DNA of 64,000 nt from NCBI GenBank assembly GCA_921293015.1, contig OV121088.1:19629645-19693644 (forward strand), read 5' to 3'. The position numbers and the translations under genes are program-made. Origin of the DNA: Phorcus lineatus. Taxonomy: Eukaryota; Mollusca; Gastropoda; Trochida; Trochidae. Shown one piece after another: positions 1-11,009 of this stretch (the stretch's first letter is position 1; each line of letters opens with the position of its first letter). Below the pieces are notes generated by a model. That model did not search any database. It saw only the letters and a program-made list of their open reading frames with translations, and was not told the DNA's origin.

Positions 1-838
1 GAATATTATATCAGACAATTATAACCTAGAAAACGGAACTCAACAAGGAAGCATCATATCACCAACACTTTTTAACATCATGATAGATGACCTATTTGAT
101 AAAATACCTAAACAAATAGATACATCACAATTTGCTGATGACGGCGCCCTCTGGGTAAGCTACAAACATTAACATGTAGCAACGGAATTTCTACAAAAAG
201 CATTAGACAAAGTAAACCAATGGACCCAAAATTGGGGATTCCAACTATCTACCAGCAAAACAGTAGCAATTCTCTTTAAGCCTACTCCTAAGGCTGACTG
301 TAGAACGGAAACTGTATATAACGAAGAGAAACTTAATCAAGTCAAACAAGTAAAATTCTTAGGCATCGTATTTGATGAAAATCTAACATGGAATCACCAC
401 ATTGAAGAACTGGTACAAAGATGTAAAAAAGATCTCAGTATAATAAAATTGCTCTCTAACACTAGATTTGGTAGCGGAAAAGAAATGCTACTCATCCAAA
501 TTACTAATCTACATTACATTATGGAGCAGAAGCCTGGTGTGACACCAGCGAAAAAATGTACAAAAACATCCAACAAAACATCCAAAATCAGGCATATAGA
601 CTAATTTCAGGATGCCTCAGAAGTACACCAATAGACCTAGTTTGACATGAACTTACTCTTGAAAACGAATGGCAAAATAATATCACCAACTACATCATAA
701 GATCTCAACATAAACCATTTATACAAGACATAACTAAACCTCATAAGCATGTTATGACCAAAGAAGCTAAAAAATACCAATACCATTCGTGCAACCATTA
801 ACAAACATGTAGAAAAATACCAACTAGATCAACTAGAT
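1..838 (+). pseudogene. I-type LINE reverse transcriptase, 5' segment
   Basis: This is the palm and thumb part of a non-LTR retrotransposon reverse transcriptase, entering from outside the window. Reading from base 8, motifs are visible in order: a QQGSIISPTLFN block, then QFADDGALW with the catalytic aspartates (about 130-150), then a KFLGIVFDENLTWNHH block near 350-400. In-frame stops (TAA near 170) and later frame breaks show it is dead. The reading frame stops at 838 and resumes at 14,231 with the RNase H half of the same protein, because 13 kb of younger elements sit between. RT followed by RNase H and a terminal Cys/His knuckle is the arrangement of the I-group LINEs (I, Nimb, R1, Jockey relatives). 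I cannot choose the clade by eye. Confidence 0.8.
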
Positions 839-1075
839 ATATTTACTAGACAGACAGATAGACAGATTCTTTATTAGACAATTCAGTCAAAAAGTACATT
901 TTACAAACAACAAAAGTTTGCAGGACGGTGAAGAACAGTCTTATCTTATGCTTGTTATTTATCAACACATGAAAAAGCCTAAGAAATACTATAATTGGAC
1001 CTATTAATTAAATGACTTTAGTACAAGATACACATATTTCGCTAAATTGAAATTCAGTTTTTTTACAGTTACTAT

Positions 1076-3094
1076 TTAGAAGTTCTTGAAATGTAAACAA
1101 ACTTGGACGTCTATAGTAATAGCTAGGTATATAAATGTTCCTAATATTATTGACAGTTGAGTAAAGTTGAGTAATACATGAAACTCGTCCTCCACGTTAG
1201 TCGAGCAATAACTACATGTTCGTTGAGTAAGTTCTAATCTATTCTGGGCCCATCTTCCTTTTTCTATCATTAACTAATGGGAACTCAACCTAAACCTTGT
1301 GAGAGCAATTCTAAATTTATTATTAGTAATATCATCTAAATACATTTCAAACTTGAGACAGTTTTTAATATTAAGATAGCAACGAGTATCACTTAAACTG
1401 CTAAGCTGGTGATGCCACTGTTGTGTGTGTATATCATTAACTCTTTGCTTAAATTCACTTAAGAAACCATTTACATTACTTAAAAACTGGTTCAGCCAAA
1501 CATGTCCAAATCCATAATTAAAGAGTAGTTTCTTTACGAGTGTTACCCATGTCTCTATATGGGGCTTTGTTTCTGCAAGGTCAAAGAGATACCTATATGT
1601 TAACACTATATGCCTGTTTGGTTTACATAAAATAATCTTAATCCAGTATTTCAATATTCTAACTAACGTGTACAAATTAAGGGCAGAGTTCCTATCTTAC
1701 CATATACATAACATGATGGTGTACTTCTTTTAACAAACAATATAGATTTCAAAAATTTAAGATGTACACGCTCAATGCCTTGTGCTTCTCTGAACTCCCA
1801 AACTTCACATCCATAACACAATATTGGTTTAATACTTGTTTCAAAAAGTTCATACTGTAAACTAACTGATAAGTGTGGATTATTATTAAATATCTTATAT
1901 AAGGAATACAAAGCTTTTGTGCCTTGTTCTGATAGAGTCTTAATACCTTCTGAAAAGCTACCAGAACTACTAAAAACAAATCCCAAATAATTAAAACAAT
2001 TAACTACTTCAACTTCAACTCCTTTATAAAACCAAAATTCTTTCTTAGATCATCTACCCCCTTTCCTGAATATAATTACCTTAGTCTTATCAACATTAAC
2101 TTCTCGACCCCATTTGTCACAATAATCTGACAAAGCAGACAATCCGTCCTGTTAACCTCCTACACTTTCACTGAACAAAACCATATCGTCTGCAAATAGT
2201 AACAAAAACACATGAACGTGTGAAATATACACTCCAAAATCGGACAAGTGTGACAAGTCCTTGATAACATCATTTATAAATAATGCAAAAAGAAGAGGTG
2301 ATAGATTTTCACCTTGACGGACTCCAAAATTAGAATTTAAAAACCCTGAGTATGTTTTATCAGGCAATCTTACGCATGACTTAACCTTTTCATACATACT
2401 ACGAAAACGACGTAACATGTTTGAACTAATTCCAACATGTAATAAATTAAACCACAAAGCTTGTCTGTTAATTAAATCAAAGGCTTTACGAAAATCAATG
2501 AAACCACAATATAACTTATTCCCATTCGCAAGTGCCATATTAATCAAGTTATGCAATACAAATAAACAATCAACAGTACTATAGCCGGCTCTAAATCTCG
2601 CTTGCTCTTCAATGATAACATCATATTCACTGCACCAAGAATGTAATCTAGTATTCAGAATACTGGTAAATAGTTTACTGAAACACGATAAAAGAGTGAC
2701 GCCCCTATAATTATCAGCTATTGTTAAACCTCCTTTTTTATGAATCGGTATTATAATACCATTTGTCCATCCTCGAGGGAAATGTCCACAATCAAGTATT
2801 TTGGTGAATAATATAGATAACGTCATCGGCAACCTTTCGCCCCCAAACTTAAAAAATTCATTTATAAGAGAGTCGAATCCCGCAGATTTATCTTTTTTTA
2901 ACTTGTCAATATGATATCGCACTTCCTTAATTAAAATCGCCTTATCTAATTCCTGGACATAATTTGGGATACCGTCAATATCAACATTTACAACTTCTAC
3001 TTCACATTCGGGACTTAAAGGAGGGACGTTACAAGATCACGAAAATTATTTTCAAAATCACAATTCCCAACGACTTGATTCTTTTTGTTGTATG
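1076..3094 (-). pseudogene. CR1/L2-like LINE ORF2: RT and C-terminal region
   Basis: Would copy element RNA at a nicked target site. On the minus strand, 2,922-2,152 is an open block of about 256 codons. It has KSAGFDSLINEF, then IIPIHKKG followed by NYRGVTLLSCFSKLFT, then a GFIDFRKAFDLI palm motif, GVRQGENLSPLLFALFIND, and LLFADDMVLFSE with the catalytic DD. A stop at about 2,151 is followed in frame by a DKWGREVNVDKTKV block. The thumb and connection region continue at 1,986-1,663, then 1,675-1,274, and a CSYC...EFH knuckle lies near 1,200. Several frame changes and stops separate these pieces, so no full protein can be made. Upstream, 3,094-2,923 carries the linker with at least one frameshift. 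The neighbouring BEL LTR begins at 3,095. Confidence 0.85.
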
Positions 3095-3628
3095 TGGATT
3101 GAAGGGTTCGTTGTTTTTAAAAACGATCGCCAAAACGCAACTGATATTGACATGTTTTGTAGCTGCCCATGCTGAGAAGCACGTGGTAGCTTCACTTTAG
3201 ATTTTGACTTGGTTGAGGGCAGTCGCATATTTTCGGCGGCTGTCTCTCAACATGACTTTGATTTTGACAAACAAATAAATTGAAATTTGTTTGTAGGCAT
3301 ATGATATGCCATTTCGAACTTGTTAAAATTGATATTTGTATTTGTCTATATTGGAGAGAGTTCATACTTTTTCGGTGGCTCTTCTTAAATTGAGATACAT
3401 TCGTGAAAACAGAGTATTATTCGTAGCTCTATTTACATAGGAATTTCTGACACTAGGAAGTCATAATCGGACATTTGTGTCTTAAAAACATTGTCTTGTA
3501 AATAACATTGTACATGTTGGGGTATATTTTTTGGTTACCAATTTGTAATAAAATATCTGAATTTGAAGACCAAAGTGCTCTGTTGTTTATTTATGCCGTT
3601 TAAAAACACTAGCTTCCACTGCGTTACA
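3095..3628 (+). repeat. BEL 5' LTR (534 bp)
   Basis: Starts TGGATTGAAGGG and ends GCGTTACA, the TG...CA form of an LTR. It matches 10,059-10,574 almost throughout by eye. The main difference is an 18-bp stretch near 3,217-3,235 that is missing from the 3' copy, plus scattered substitutions. It should carry the promoter and polyadenylation signals. AATAAA occurs within it, but I did not assign a start site. Confidence 0.92.
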
Positions 3629-3945
3629 AAATAGTAGCAGAGCGTGGTTATTAATCATGCTTTTTGAGCATTTTTCTTGAAATTCAGATATTTTATCTTG
3701 ATATATTGGTTTGTTCAGAAATAGAATGTATGGCTTTTGTGTACTGGTTACTGATCAGTGCAGTTCTCCTGAATGAAAATGTATATAGGTTGACGGTAAG
3801 TGACAAGTTTGAAATGTAACAAACTTGTGAAACGTCCCATAAAGGGACAAGGAAAGTTAGTCTCGGTGATGAGATAACATTAGAAACTGTAGCAAACATT
3901 TCTCTTCCGTCCTCAAGCCACGAGGGGGAAGTAGAAGATGAGGAT

Positions 3946-5262
3946 ATGATTATCAAACTCAAAGGGCAGAAAATGGTTGTGAAATCTGCATTCACAAAGT
4001 CTAAAAACCGTTTAGAAAAACTGATTGACAACGAAGAAGCTTCTTCACGTCATGAAGTTAGGGAAGCAATTGACAAAGTCAATGACTGCAAGAGTAGGGC
4101 AATTGAAGTAATTGTTCAGCTTTCTGACTTATTTAGATCTCTAGGTGATAGACACAATAGTGCAAAGGTCATACAGGAAGGAGAACTGTTAGAGGAGATT
4201 GGTACTAACGCCCAAAATGATGCTCAAAGTTATCTCAAAGCTAGATCAGATTCTTCATCAAAACAATCCTCTAAATTTGATAGGAAAGAAGTGTTCAGTC
4301 CTCCTCAACAATTTCAAACACCACTTTCCCAAATTGCTAGGCAAAATACTGAAGAACACAAAGCACACGCACTTTCTCACAGTAATGACATTGGCAAAGA
4401 CATGTGGAAACAGTTGAAACGTGTATCGATACCACTGCTCACTGGTGATGCTAAGGCATATGAGGGTTGGAAAGCTGCGTTTAGTGCTTGTGTAGACCAA
4501 GTGCCTGCAACTCCTGAATACAAATTGCTTCAGTTGCGTCAGTATGTTGGAGGCGAAGCCTTGAAGGTAATTCAGGATTTAGGGCACTCTGCTTCAGCAT
4601 ATGATATTGCTTTAGAAAGGCTTGATCGAAAGTTTGGGGGAATGCGGCGACACAATGCATTACAACTAGAAGAAGTATCTAGTTTCAGTCCCATTCGTTC
4701 AGGTAATGCAAGGGATGTCGGACGATTTGCTGACATGTTGGATTTAGTAGTGGTCAATATGAAGGAATCTGATAGGTTTGAGGAGTTAGGATATGGGTCG
4801 TTGTATGTACAGCTTCTCATGAAAATGACAGAATCGATGATTGGTAATTACCAAAGATGGATTTATGAAACTCAACGACAGGAATCTGTTGAAGCTTTAC
4901 GTGAGTGGGTTTTAATGGAAGCAGAGTTTCGTACTATTGCTTCAGAGACAGTTTATGGGGTGTCTAAAATGGAAAGACCAATGAATAGAGACGTACGAAA
5001 ATCTGGGTCATTCTTTGGTAAGCAAGCTGAGTTCAATCAGAGATGTAGGATATGCCAAACGAACCACAACATCACACGTTGTGTCAAGTTCAGGTCTGTG
5101 CCAGTACCAAAAAGATGGGAAATGGCAAAACTGTTAAGTCTTTGCTTCAGATGTTTGGGATCAGATCATATAAGCAAGAGATGTAGTAGGAAATCCCAAT
5201 GTGGTAGCTCTTCACAATCAGCTTCTTCATTCAAATATGCGTGGCAATGCAAGTTACAATGA
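3946..5262 (+). CDS. BEL/Pao gag (DUF1759-like capsid plus zinc knuckles)
   Basis: Structural gag protein that would package element RNA in cytoplasmic particles. The 438-codon frame is open. Residues about 150-300 show a Pao-type capsid domain: a PLLTGDAKAYEGWKAAF core, then LRQYVGGEALKVIQDL and ALERLDRKFGG, the pattern of DUF1759. Near residue 365 a CRICQTNHNITRC cluster and at about 400 a clear CCHC knuckle (CFRCLGSDHISKRC) bind nucleic acid. The N-terminal 100 residues are Lys/Glu-rich and probably coiled-coil. The frame is open upstream of the first ATG to about 3,825, so a non-ATG or upstream start is possible. A stop at 5,262 separates it from the protease; in relatives gag and pol are often one frame. 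It ends shortly after the knuckles. Confidence 0.88.
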   Translation: MIIKLKGQKMVVKSAFTKSKNRLEKLIDNEEASSRHEVREAIDKVNDCKSRAIEVIVQLSDLFRSLGDRHNSAKVIQEGELLEEIGTNAQNDAQSYLKARSDSSSKQSSKFDRKEVFSPPQQFQTPLSQIARQNTEEHKAHALSHSNDIGKDMWKQLKRVSIPLLTGDAKAYEGWKAAFSACVDQVPATPEYKLLQLRQYVGGEALKVIQDLGHSASAYDIALERLDRKFGGMRRHNALQLEEVSSFSPIRSGNARDVGRFADMLDLVVVNMKESDRFEELGYGSLYVQLLMKMTESMIGNYQRWIYETQRQESVEALREWVLMEAEFRTIASETVYGVSKMERPMNRDVRKSGSFFGKQAEFNQRCRICQTNHNITRCVKFRSVPVPKRWEMAKLLSLCFRCLGSDHISKRCSRKSQCGSSSQSASSFKYAWQCKLQ

Positions 5263-5352
5263 TAAAGGTGGCTCTGTCAAGTCAACCAATGATACTTGCA
5301 ATGAACAGCAAGGTTCAATGAGTCCTCAAGGTTAGATTCTAAGGTCATAACA

Positions 5353-7653
5353 ATGTCATCTACACAGTGTCACATGACAGACCTTGTGTCGTTGCGCACT
5401 GTTCCTGTTGTCTTGAAAAATGGGACCAAACGGATAGTTGTTAATGCATTGTTAGACGATGCAAGTACACAAACATACATCAACGAGGATGTGTCTTTAC
5501 AGTTAGGGTTGATTGGTGAAAAACAGACGGTCTCTGTAAATGTGCTCAATGGTCAAAGTGAGAAGTTTGCTTCACAATGTGTTCAGTTTGGTATTGAGAG
5601 TTTTGCGTTGTTGATATGAGTCTATCTGCTTTGACAACAACGAGGGTTACAGGGCAGATGAGGGTTGTAGATTGGCAAAAACACGCAAAACAATGGCAAC
5701 ATTTGAAACACATACAGTTTCCCAAAGTTCAGACTCCTCACATTGTTGACTTGCTTATAGGGATGGATTATCTTGAACTTCATCGTTCTTATGAGGACGT
5801 GTCTGGAGGTGAAGGTCAACCGATTGCTCGATTGACTTCACTTGGATGGACATGTGTTGGAAACCTCCCTGGTCAAAAAGAAGTTGCTTTTTCCAATACT
5901 TTCTTCACGACTGAGTCAAAAAAGGATTTTGAACTCAATTCAATGCTTCATAAGTTCTGGGAAGTAGAAGAGTTTAGGTCTGATGGTCCAAATTTCACTA
6001 AACAAGATGAGTCAGTCATTTCTTTGGTACAAGATACAATCAAGTATGAAAATGACAGGTATGAAATTGGCATACCATGGAAGACTAATCCACAGACTCT
6101 CCCACAAAACTATGAAATGGCCTATAAACGCCTATGTAGTACTGAGAAAAAATTGTTGAAAGATCAAGTTGTTGGTGAGTTGTATGAAAAAACCATCACA
6201 GATTATCTCAAAAAAGGTTACATAAATGAAGTGAAAACTGTAGATACGTCTGAGAATCAGTGGTTGCTGCCACATTTTCCTGTGGTGCGACCAGATCGCA
6301 CTACCACTAAGGTGAGAGTGGTCTTTGATGCTTCTGCAAAGTGCCAAAGTATATCTTTGAATGACACAATACACCAGGGTCCAAAACTTCAAGGTGTTTG
6401 AGATCCTTCTTCGTTTCAGACGGTATCAAATAGCATTGGTTTGTGACATTGCTGAAATGTACTTACAGATAGGGATACCAAAAGTAGATCGTTCCTTCTT
6501 CAGGTTCTTGTGGCGGTTTTTGGATCAATCAAAGTTACCACAAATTTATGAATTCACAAGAGTTGTGTTTGGTATGAATGCTTCACCTTTCCTTGCTCAA
6601 CATATCTCCAGAGAAAATGCCCGTAGACATGAAGACTTACACCCTAAAGCTGCTGAAACGGTATATAAGTCTACCTACATGGACGATGGCATGGATTCAG
6701 TAAAAGATATAGAGGATGGTAAAGCATTGTACAGTCAGCTCAAAGAACTTTGGGGTAAAGCTGGGATGAAATCTCGGAAGTGATTATCAAATTCTCCTGA
6801 GGTTTTGGAGGTCATTCCTGAAAAAGATAGAGCATCGGAGGTGAACTTGACCAAAGATGAACTGCCGTCTGTTAAGACACTTGGTCTAGTTTGGATTGCT
6901 CAAGATGATGACTTTTGCTTTCGCAATTCGATCTCAGGTGCGAATATCATACTTACCAAAAGGGGGTTTCTACGTGAAATCGCAAAGTTGTTTGATCCTA
7001 TTGGGTTTCTTTCTCCATTCCATATCAGGGCAAAAGTTCTTATGCAACAGCTTTGGCTTTGTGGTTTGGAATGGGATGATGAACTTACGGCTGACCTGAA
7101 ATAAAAGGCATTACATGGCTGTCAGAAAGATCTGAGTTGAATGAAATACGATTTACCAGATGTTTGCAATTGAACCTACCAGTTAAGGAAAAACACTTGC
7201 ACGTATTTGTTGATGCTTCAGAACATGCTTACGGCGCAGTTGTCTACTGTGTAAATACTTACCTCAACGATGATGTTACAAGTCGCTTTGTTTGCATCCA
7301 AGAGTAGGGTTGCTCCTTTGAAGTCTGTTTCGATTCCTCGACTTGAGTTAATGGCTGCAGCGCTTGGAGTAAGACTACTGCTCACTGTTGATCATGCACT
7401 AGAGGTAGGGCTTTCATCAGCAACTCTGTAGGCTGACAGTTTTAATGTTTTGTGCTGGATATCCAATCATAGTCGCTATTTCAAAACTTTCATAGCAAAT
7501 CGCGTTGGATTCATCCAGGAACATACTGAACCATCACAGTGCAAACATGTTCCTTCTGATTTCAATGCTGCAGATATACTTACCAGAGGAACAGCAGTTT
7601 CAAACTTGACATCAGATATCTGGAAATGTGGTCCGAGTTTTCTTAAGCTGTAA
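5353..7653 (+). pseudogene. BEL/Pao pol, first part: protease, RT, RNase H (broken)
   Basis: Protease (5,353-5,619) has the active-site stretch ALLDDASTQTYI, a BEL form of the aspartic-protease motif (DUF1758 type). A frame change at about 5,616 leads into the end of protease (LLIGMDYLELH) and the RT N-terminus, with VVFDASAK near 6,320. A stop near 6,400 and another frame change lead to the palm (6,361-6,783) with the catalytic STYMDDGMDS. Another stop at 6,781 precedes the conserved Pao C-terminal RT region (6,805-7,104; FDPIGFLSPF). RNase H follows in pieces: HVFVDASEHAYGAVVYC near 7,200, IPRLELMAAALG near 7,340 after a frameshift, and DFNAADILTRG near 7,565. At least five breaks make it non-functional. 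The domains are in normal BEL order and close to full length. Confidence 0.92.
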
Positions 7654-7677
7654 GAAGGTGATTGGCCAGAACAGTCA

Positions 7678-9237
7678 GTGAAGTTAGAGTCGGGGAAAAT
7701 GACTGAATCAAAACAAGTAAAAGAAACTTGGTCTTTTGTTACATTCACGAATTCAGTTTGCTTGTTAGAACCTTCACATTTTTCAAGCTGGAACAAGCTT
7801 GTTCGAATTACGGCCTGGGTGCAAAGTTTTGTTTTCAACATTTCCTCAAGCTCTTGTAAAATAATGACTGGTTGTCTGTCGGCAGAAGAAATTCTTGATG
7901 CTGAAACTCACATCATATGTACAATGCAAAAGGAAGTATTTTCTGATGAGTACCATGCGCTAAAAGCTTCCAATCCATTGGCTAAAAGTAGCAAACTTGT
8001 AGATTTGAATCCTTTCATCGACGATGATGGTATGGTTAGATCTAGTGATAAACTTGAGCATGCAGAGTTTTTGCCATTTAAAACAAGATTTCCTATCATC
8101 TTACCAAGAAAAAACTAGGTCACAAAGTTAATTGTCAAAAAACATAATGAAGATGGTAACCATGCAATAGGCACAAATCAGTTGCTGTCAACACTGTCTT
8201 CACGTTTTTGGATCATAGCTGGTCGTGAAGAAATTCGGGAATGGGAACGTGAATGTGCATATTGTTGACGGAGAAAAGCAAAACCAGCAGCATAGGCCAT
8301 GGCTCCACTACCAAAAGTCCGTTTGAGATGTTCTCTTCGTGCCTTTGATCAAACTGGAGTAGACTTTGCAGGCCCATTCCTTACAATTCAGGGTCGAGGA
8401 AAGTCAAGAAATAAATGTTATCTTTGCCTCTTCATCTGTTTGGCAACCAGGGCTGTTCATCTTGAAATGGCTTATGGTCTTGATACAGATTCTTTCTTTA
8501 ATGCTTTCTACAGAATGACAAGCAGACGTGGACTGCCATCAGAGATGATATCTGACAATGGTACCAATTTTGTTGGGGCAGCAAATGAACTGAAACAGCT
8601 TGTTGCGAATTTAGACTCGGATAAAGTACAATCTTCTTTGGCAAACCGGGGTGTTTGATGGTTGTTTAACCCTCCTCATGCTCAACATTTTGGTGGTGTG
8701 TTTGAGTCGATGATAAAGTCTGCTAAGAGAGCTATTTTTGCAGTTCTTGGATCTGGTGACGTTACAGATGAAGAACTTATGACTGCCTTTGTTGGTGCAG
8801 AAGGTCTTATCAATTCGCGTCCTCTTACTTACCAGAGTGCACATCCTGTGGATAACGTTCCCTTAACACCTAATCATTTCCTACATGGGCAGAGTGGAGG
8901 TGGTTTTGCGCCTGATTCTTTTGATGAAACTGTTTTCAGTCCAAGGAAGCGATGGAGAAGGGTACAAGAACTCGTACGTCACGTGTGGAGGAGATGGATG
9001 AAGGAGTGGTTACCATCTCTACAAGCGAGAAAGAAGTGGTTCTTTCCCAGTAGAGATTTACGAGTTGACGACGTCGTACTTGTCATTTCGCCTGATGCTC
9101 CAAGTGGTACATGGAACCTCGGTGTCATCATCAAAACATATCCAGGTTCTGATGGACATGTTCACGTAGTGGTCATCTAAACTGAAAAGACCATTTTGAC
9201 AAGGCCAGTGTCTAAAGTATGTCCCCTCGAAGTTTTG
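7678..9237 (+). pseudogene. BEL/Pao pol, second part: integrase (broken)
   Basis: Would insert the cDNA into host DNA. The N-terminal zinc-binding region lies near 8,120-8,270 and is broken by stops and frame changes. The DDE core follows: [12 protein letters not shown] (first Asp, near 8,350), [12 protein letters not shown] (second Asp, near 8,550), and FGGVFESMIKSAKR (Glu, near 8,700). A TGA at 8,656-8,658 interrupts the core between the second Asp and the Glu. The C-terminal block has LTPNHFLHG and the DUF5641-like end WNLGVIIKTYPG. A stop at 9,178-9,180 comes before the conserved tail, which is still readable in frame (RPVSKVCPLE, to about 9,235). The start at 7,678 is only the edge of an open stretch. 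Confidence 0.9.
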
Positions 9238-9295
9238 ACGATAAAGACAGATAAAGAAGAACATGACAGCGGCACAAGACAGATGGACCAGATAT

Positions 9296-9557
9296 AAGGA
9301 CGCACTGGACAAAGGATGAAGAGGAGGCACTGGATACAAGATGAAGATGACGTACTGGACACAAGATGAAGAGGACAATGGACACAAGATGAAGAGGACG
9401 TAATGGACACAAGATGAAGATGACGTACTGAACACAATATGAAGAGGACAATGGACACAATATGAAGAGGACGTAATGGAAACAAGATGAAGATGACGTA
9501 CTGGACACAAGACGAAGAGGACATACTGGACACAAGATGAAGAGGACGTATTGGACA
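9296..9557 (+). repeat. 24-bp minisatellite with 73-bp higher-order period
   Basis: About ten units of 23-25 bp of the form GATGAAGA-K-GACGTA-CTGGACACAA follow the end of the BEL integrase. The variant unit GATGAAGATGACGTACTG recurs at 9,340, 9,413 and 9,486, exactly 73 bp apart, so units are organised in 25+23+25 triplets. Long overlapping ORFs on the minus strand here are products of the repeat and not genes. Confidence 0.93.
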
Positions 9558-10047
9558 CTACAACATGAAGAGGAAAAAATGGAAATAATGAGATGGAGAG
9601 GAATTCTATTGGATGTGAGTGTTCATATATGAAAATGAAATTGTGTAAATGTGATGATTCGTGAATTTCAAGGATAACAGGAAAGTGAGTGTTCATTTAT
9701 TTATCTATAGAAGTGAAATGTGTGAATATCACAATGGAGAGTGTTTTCTTTTCAGATATGGAATTCCTAGAAAAATTCGTGGAATTCATTTGAGGAATAC
9801 AGTGTTATTTATTTCAGATTGTTTTCAATTCTTTGTGGAAAAGTGACTTATTTTGAAAAGAGTATTATATGCATGTGATGCTTCGTGGAGATTTATTCAT
9901 GAATGTGAAAATGTAAAAAAGTGTTTTCCATCATATGTGAATTATTGATGACAATCGATTTTATATTTCAGTGAAAGAACATTTTGTCAACATTTTTTGA
10001 AATTATATGTACATATGTTACCAGAATGATAGCCATAGTTCTATCAT
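9558..10047 (+). other. BEL 3' untranslated region
   Basis: AT-rich sequence between the minisatellite and the polypurine tract. It has loosely repeated phrases such as GAGTGTTCATTTAT and GTGAATTTCA, with no ORF resembling a protein. BEL elements may carry an env-like gene here; I see none. Confidence 0.6.
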
Positions 10048-10058
10048 GGAGGGGGGAA
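10048..10058 (+). other. BEL polypurine tract
   Basis: GGAGGGGGGAA lies immediately before the TGGATTG start of the 3' LTR, the expected position for the plus-strand primer. Confidence 0.85.
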
Positions 10059-10574
10059 TGGATTGAAGGGTTCAGTGTTTTTGAAAACGATCGCCTAAAC
10101 GCAACTGATATTGACATGTTTTGTAGCTGCCCGTGCTGAGAAGCACGTGGTAGCTTCACTTTAGATTTTGACTTGGTTGAGGCGGCTGTCTCTCAACATG
10201 ACTTTGATTTTGACAAACAAATAAATTGAAATTTGTTTGTAGGCATATGATATGCCATTTCGAACTTGTTAAAATTGATATTTGTATTTGTCTATATTGG
10301 AGAGAGTTCATACTTTTTCGGTGGCTCTTCTTAAATTGAGATACATTCGTGAAAACAGAGTATTATTCGTAGCTCTATTTACATAGGAATTTCTGACACT
10401 AGGAAGTCATAATCGGACATTTGTGTCTTAAAAACATTGTCTTGTAAATAAAATTGTACATGTTGGGGTATATTTTTTGGTTACCAATTTGTAATAAAAT
10501 ATCTGAATTTGAAGACCAAAGTGCTCTGTTGTTTATTTATACCGTTTAAAAACACTAGCTTCCACTGCGTTACA
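10059..10574 (+). repeat. BEL 3' LTR (516 bp)
   Basis: Matches the 5' LTR from TGGATTG to GTTACA and lacks 18 bp present at about 3,217-3,235 of the 5' copy. It is not the physical end of the element; leader sequence and part of another LTR follow. Confidence 0.92.
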
Positions 10575-10726
10575 AAATAGTAGCAGAGCGTGGTTATTAA
10601 TCATGCTTTTTGAGCATTTTTCTTGAAATTCAGATATTTTATCTTGATATATTGGTTTGTTCACAAATATAAGTGCTCTGTAGTTTATTTATACCGTTTA
10701 AAAACACTAGCTTCCACTGCGTTACA
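10575..10726 (+). repeat. Extra BEL leader copy plus last 56 bp of a third LTR
   Basis: From 10,575 to about 10,669 the sequence repeats the start of the BEL leader (AAATAGTAGCAGAGCG..., as at 3,629). It then joins at about 10,671 to the last 56 bp of an LTR (GTGCTCTGTAG ... GTTACA). The outer TSD copy GTATG follows directly at 10,727. Relics of a tandem element are thus preserved inside one pair of TSDs. Confidence 0.9.
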
Positions 10727-10731
10727 GTATG

Positions 10732-11009
10732 ACCGAATCTTTTTACAAAACTTGCTAGGGTTATGTCTACTTAAATCAACTAATGATTTGGCCTTGTTAA
10801 TTAGAAATTGTTTGGATTTCAGTTTACAAAATTTCCGATAGCGAGATCTAGTATCGACCATTTTGGATCGATCCAAAGAATTATCAGTCGTACGAAATGT
10901 GGCCTCAGCCGTCTTAAACTCTGACCTCAATCTATGATAGTCTTCATCAAACCATGGTTTTGAGCGTGGCGCACGTGCGGCTGCAGATTTAGTTACCAGG
11001 TGTACCAGG
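10732..11009 (-). pseudogene. Linker region of the CR1/L2-like LINE, beyond the BEL insertion
   Basis: The minus-strand frame reads KPWFDEDYHRLRSEF, then a Lys/Arg-rich stretch ending HNPSKFCKKIRSYC, the usual linker between endonuclease and RT in these LINEs. It is interrupted after about 80 codons by the BEL element and continues at 3,094. The endonuclease proper is missing because the element is 5'-truncated at about 11,009. Confidence 0.75.

Larger units (their letters stand above)
3095..10726 (+). mobile_element. BEL/Pao LTR retrotransposon
   Basis: A long BEL/Pao element inserted into the minus-strand LINE. It is flanked by a perfect 5-bp target-site duplication, GTATG, at 3,090-3,094 and 10,727-10,731. 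Order: 5' LTR, leader, gag, protease, RT, RNase H, integrase, a 24-bp-unit minisatellite, polypurine tract, 3' LTR, then an additional leader copy plus 56 bp of a third LTR. LTRs begin TGGATTG and end TTACA. Multiple stops and frameshifts in pol mean it is not autonomous now. Removing it joins the LINE linker on either side. The extra terminal segment lies inside the TSD, so it arrived with the element or arose by later rearrangement within it. Confidence 0.93.
848..11009 (-). mobile_element. CR1/L2-like LINE, 5'-truncated, split by a BEL element
   Basis: Minus-strand LINE whose 3' tail lies at 848, where the plus strand reads a short run of AGACAGAC/AGATAGAC repeats, so on its own strand it ends in repeated TCTGTCTA units. 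Its body runs 3,094 down to 848 and continues at 11,009 down to 10,732 beyond the BEL insertion. TTACT at 843-847 and 11,010-11,014 is the probable target-site duplication. It landed inside the left TSD copy of the Tx1-like LINE, so it is younger than that element. The 5' truncation removes the endonuclease; only the linker, RT and C-terminal region remain. Assignment to the CR1/L2 group rests on RT motifs and the tail and is moderate. Confidence 0.75.

Noticed and set aside
9058-9696. Long overlapping minus-strand ORFs rich in Ser, Cys, Leu and Val.
   Set aside because: Three frames are open together across the 24-bp minisatellite, so they are by-products of the repeat on the antisense strand of the integrase end.
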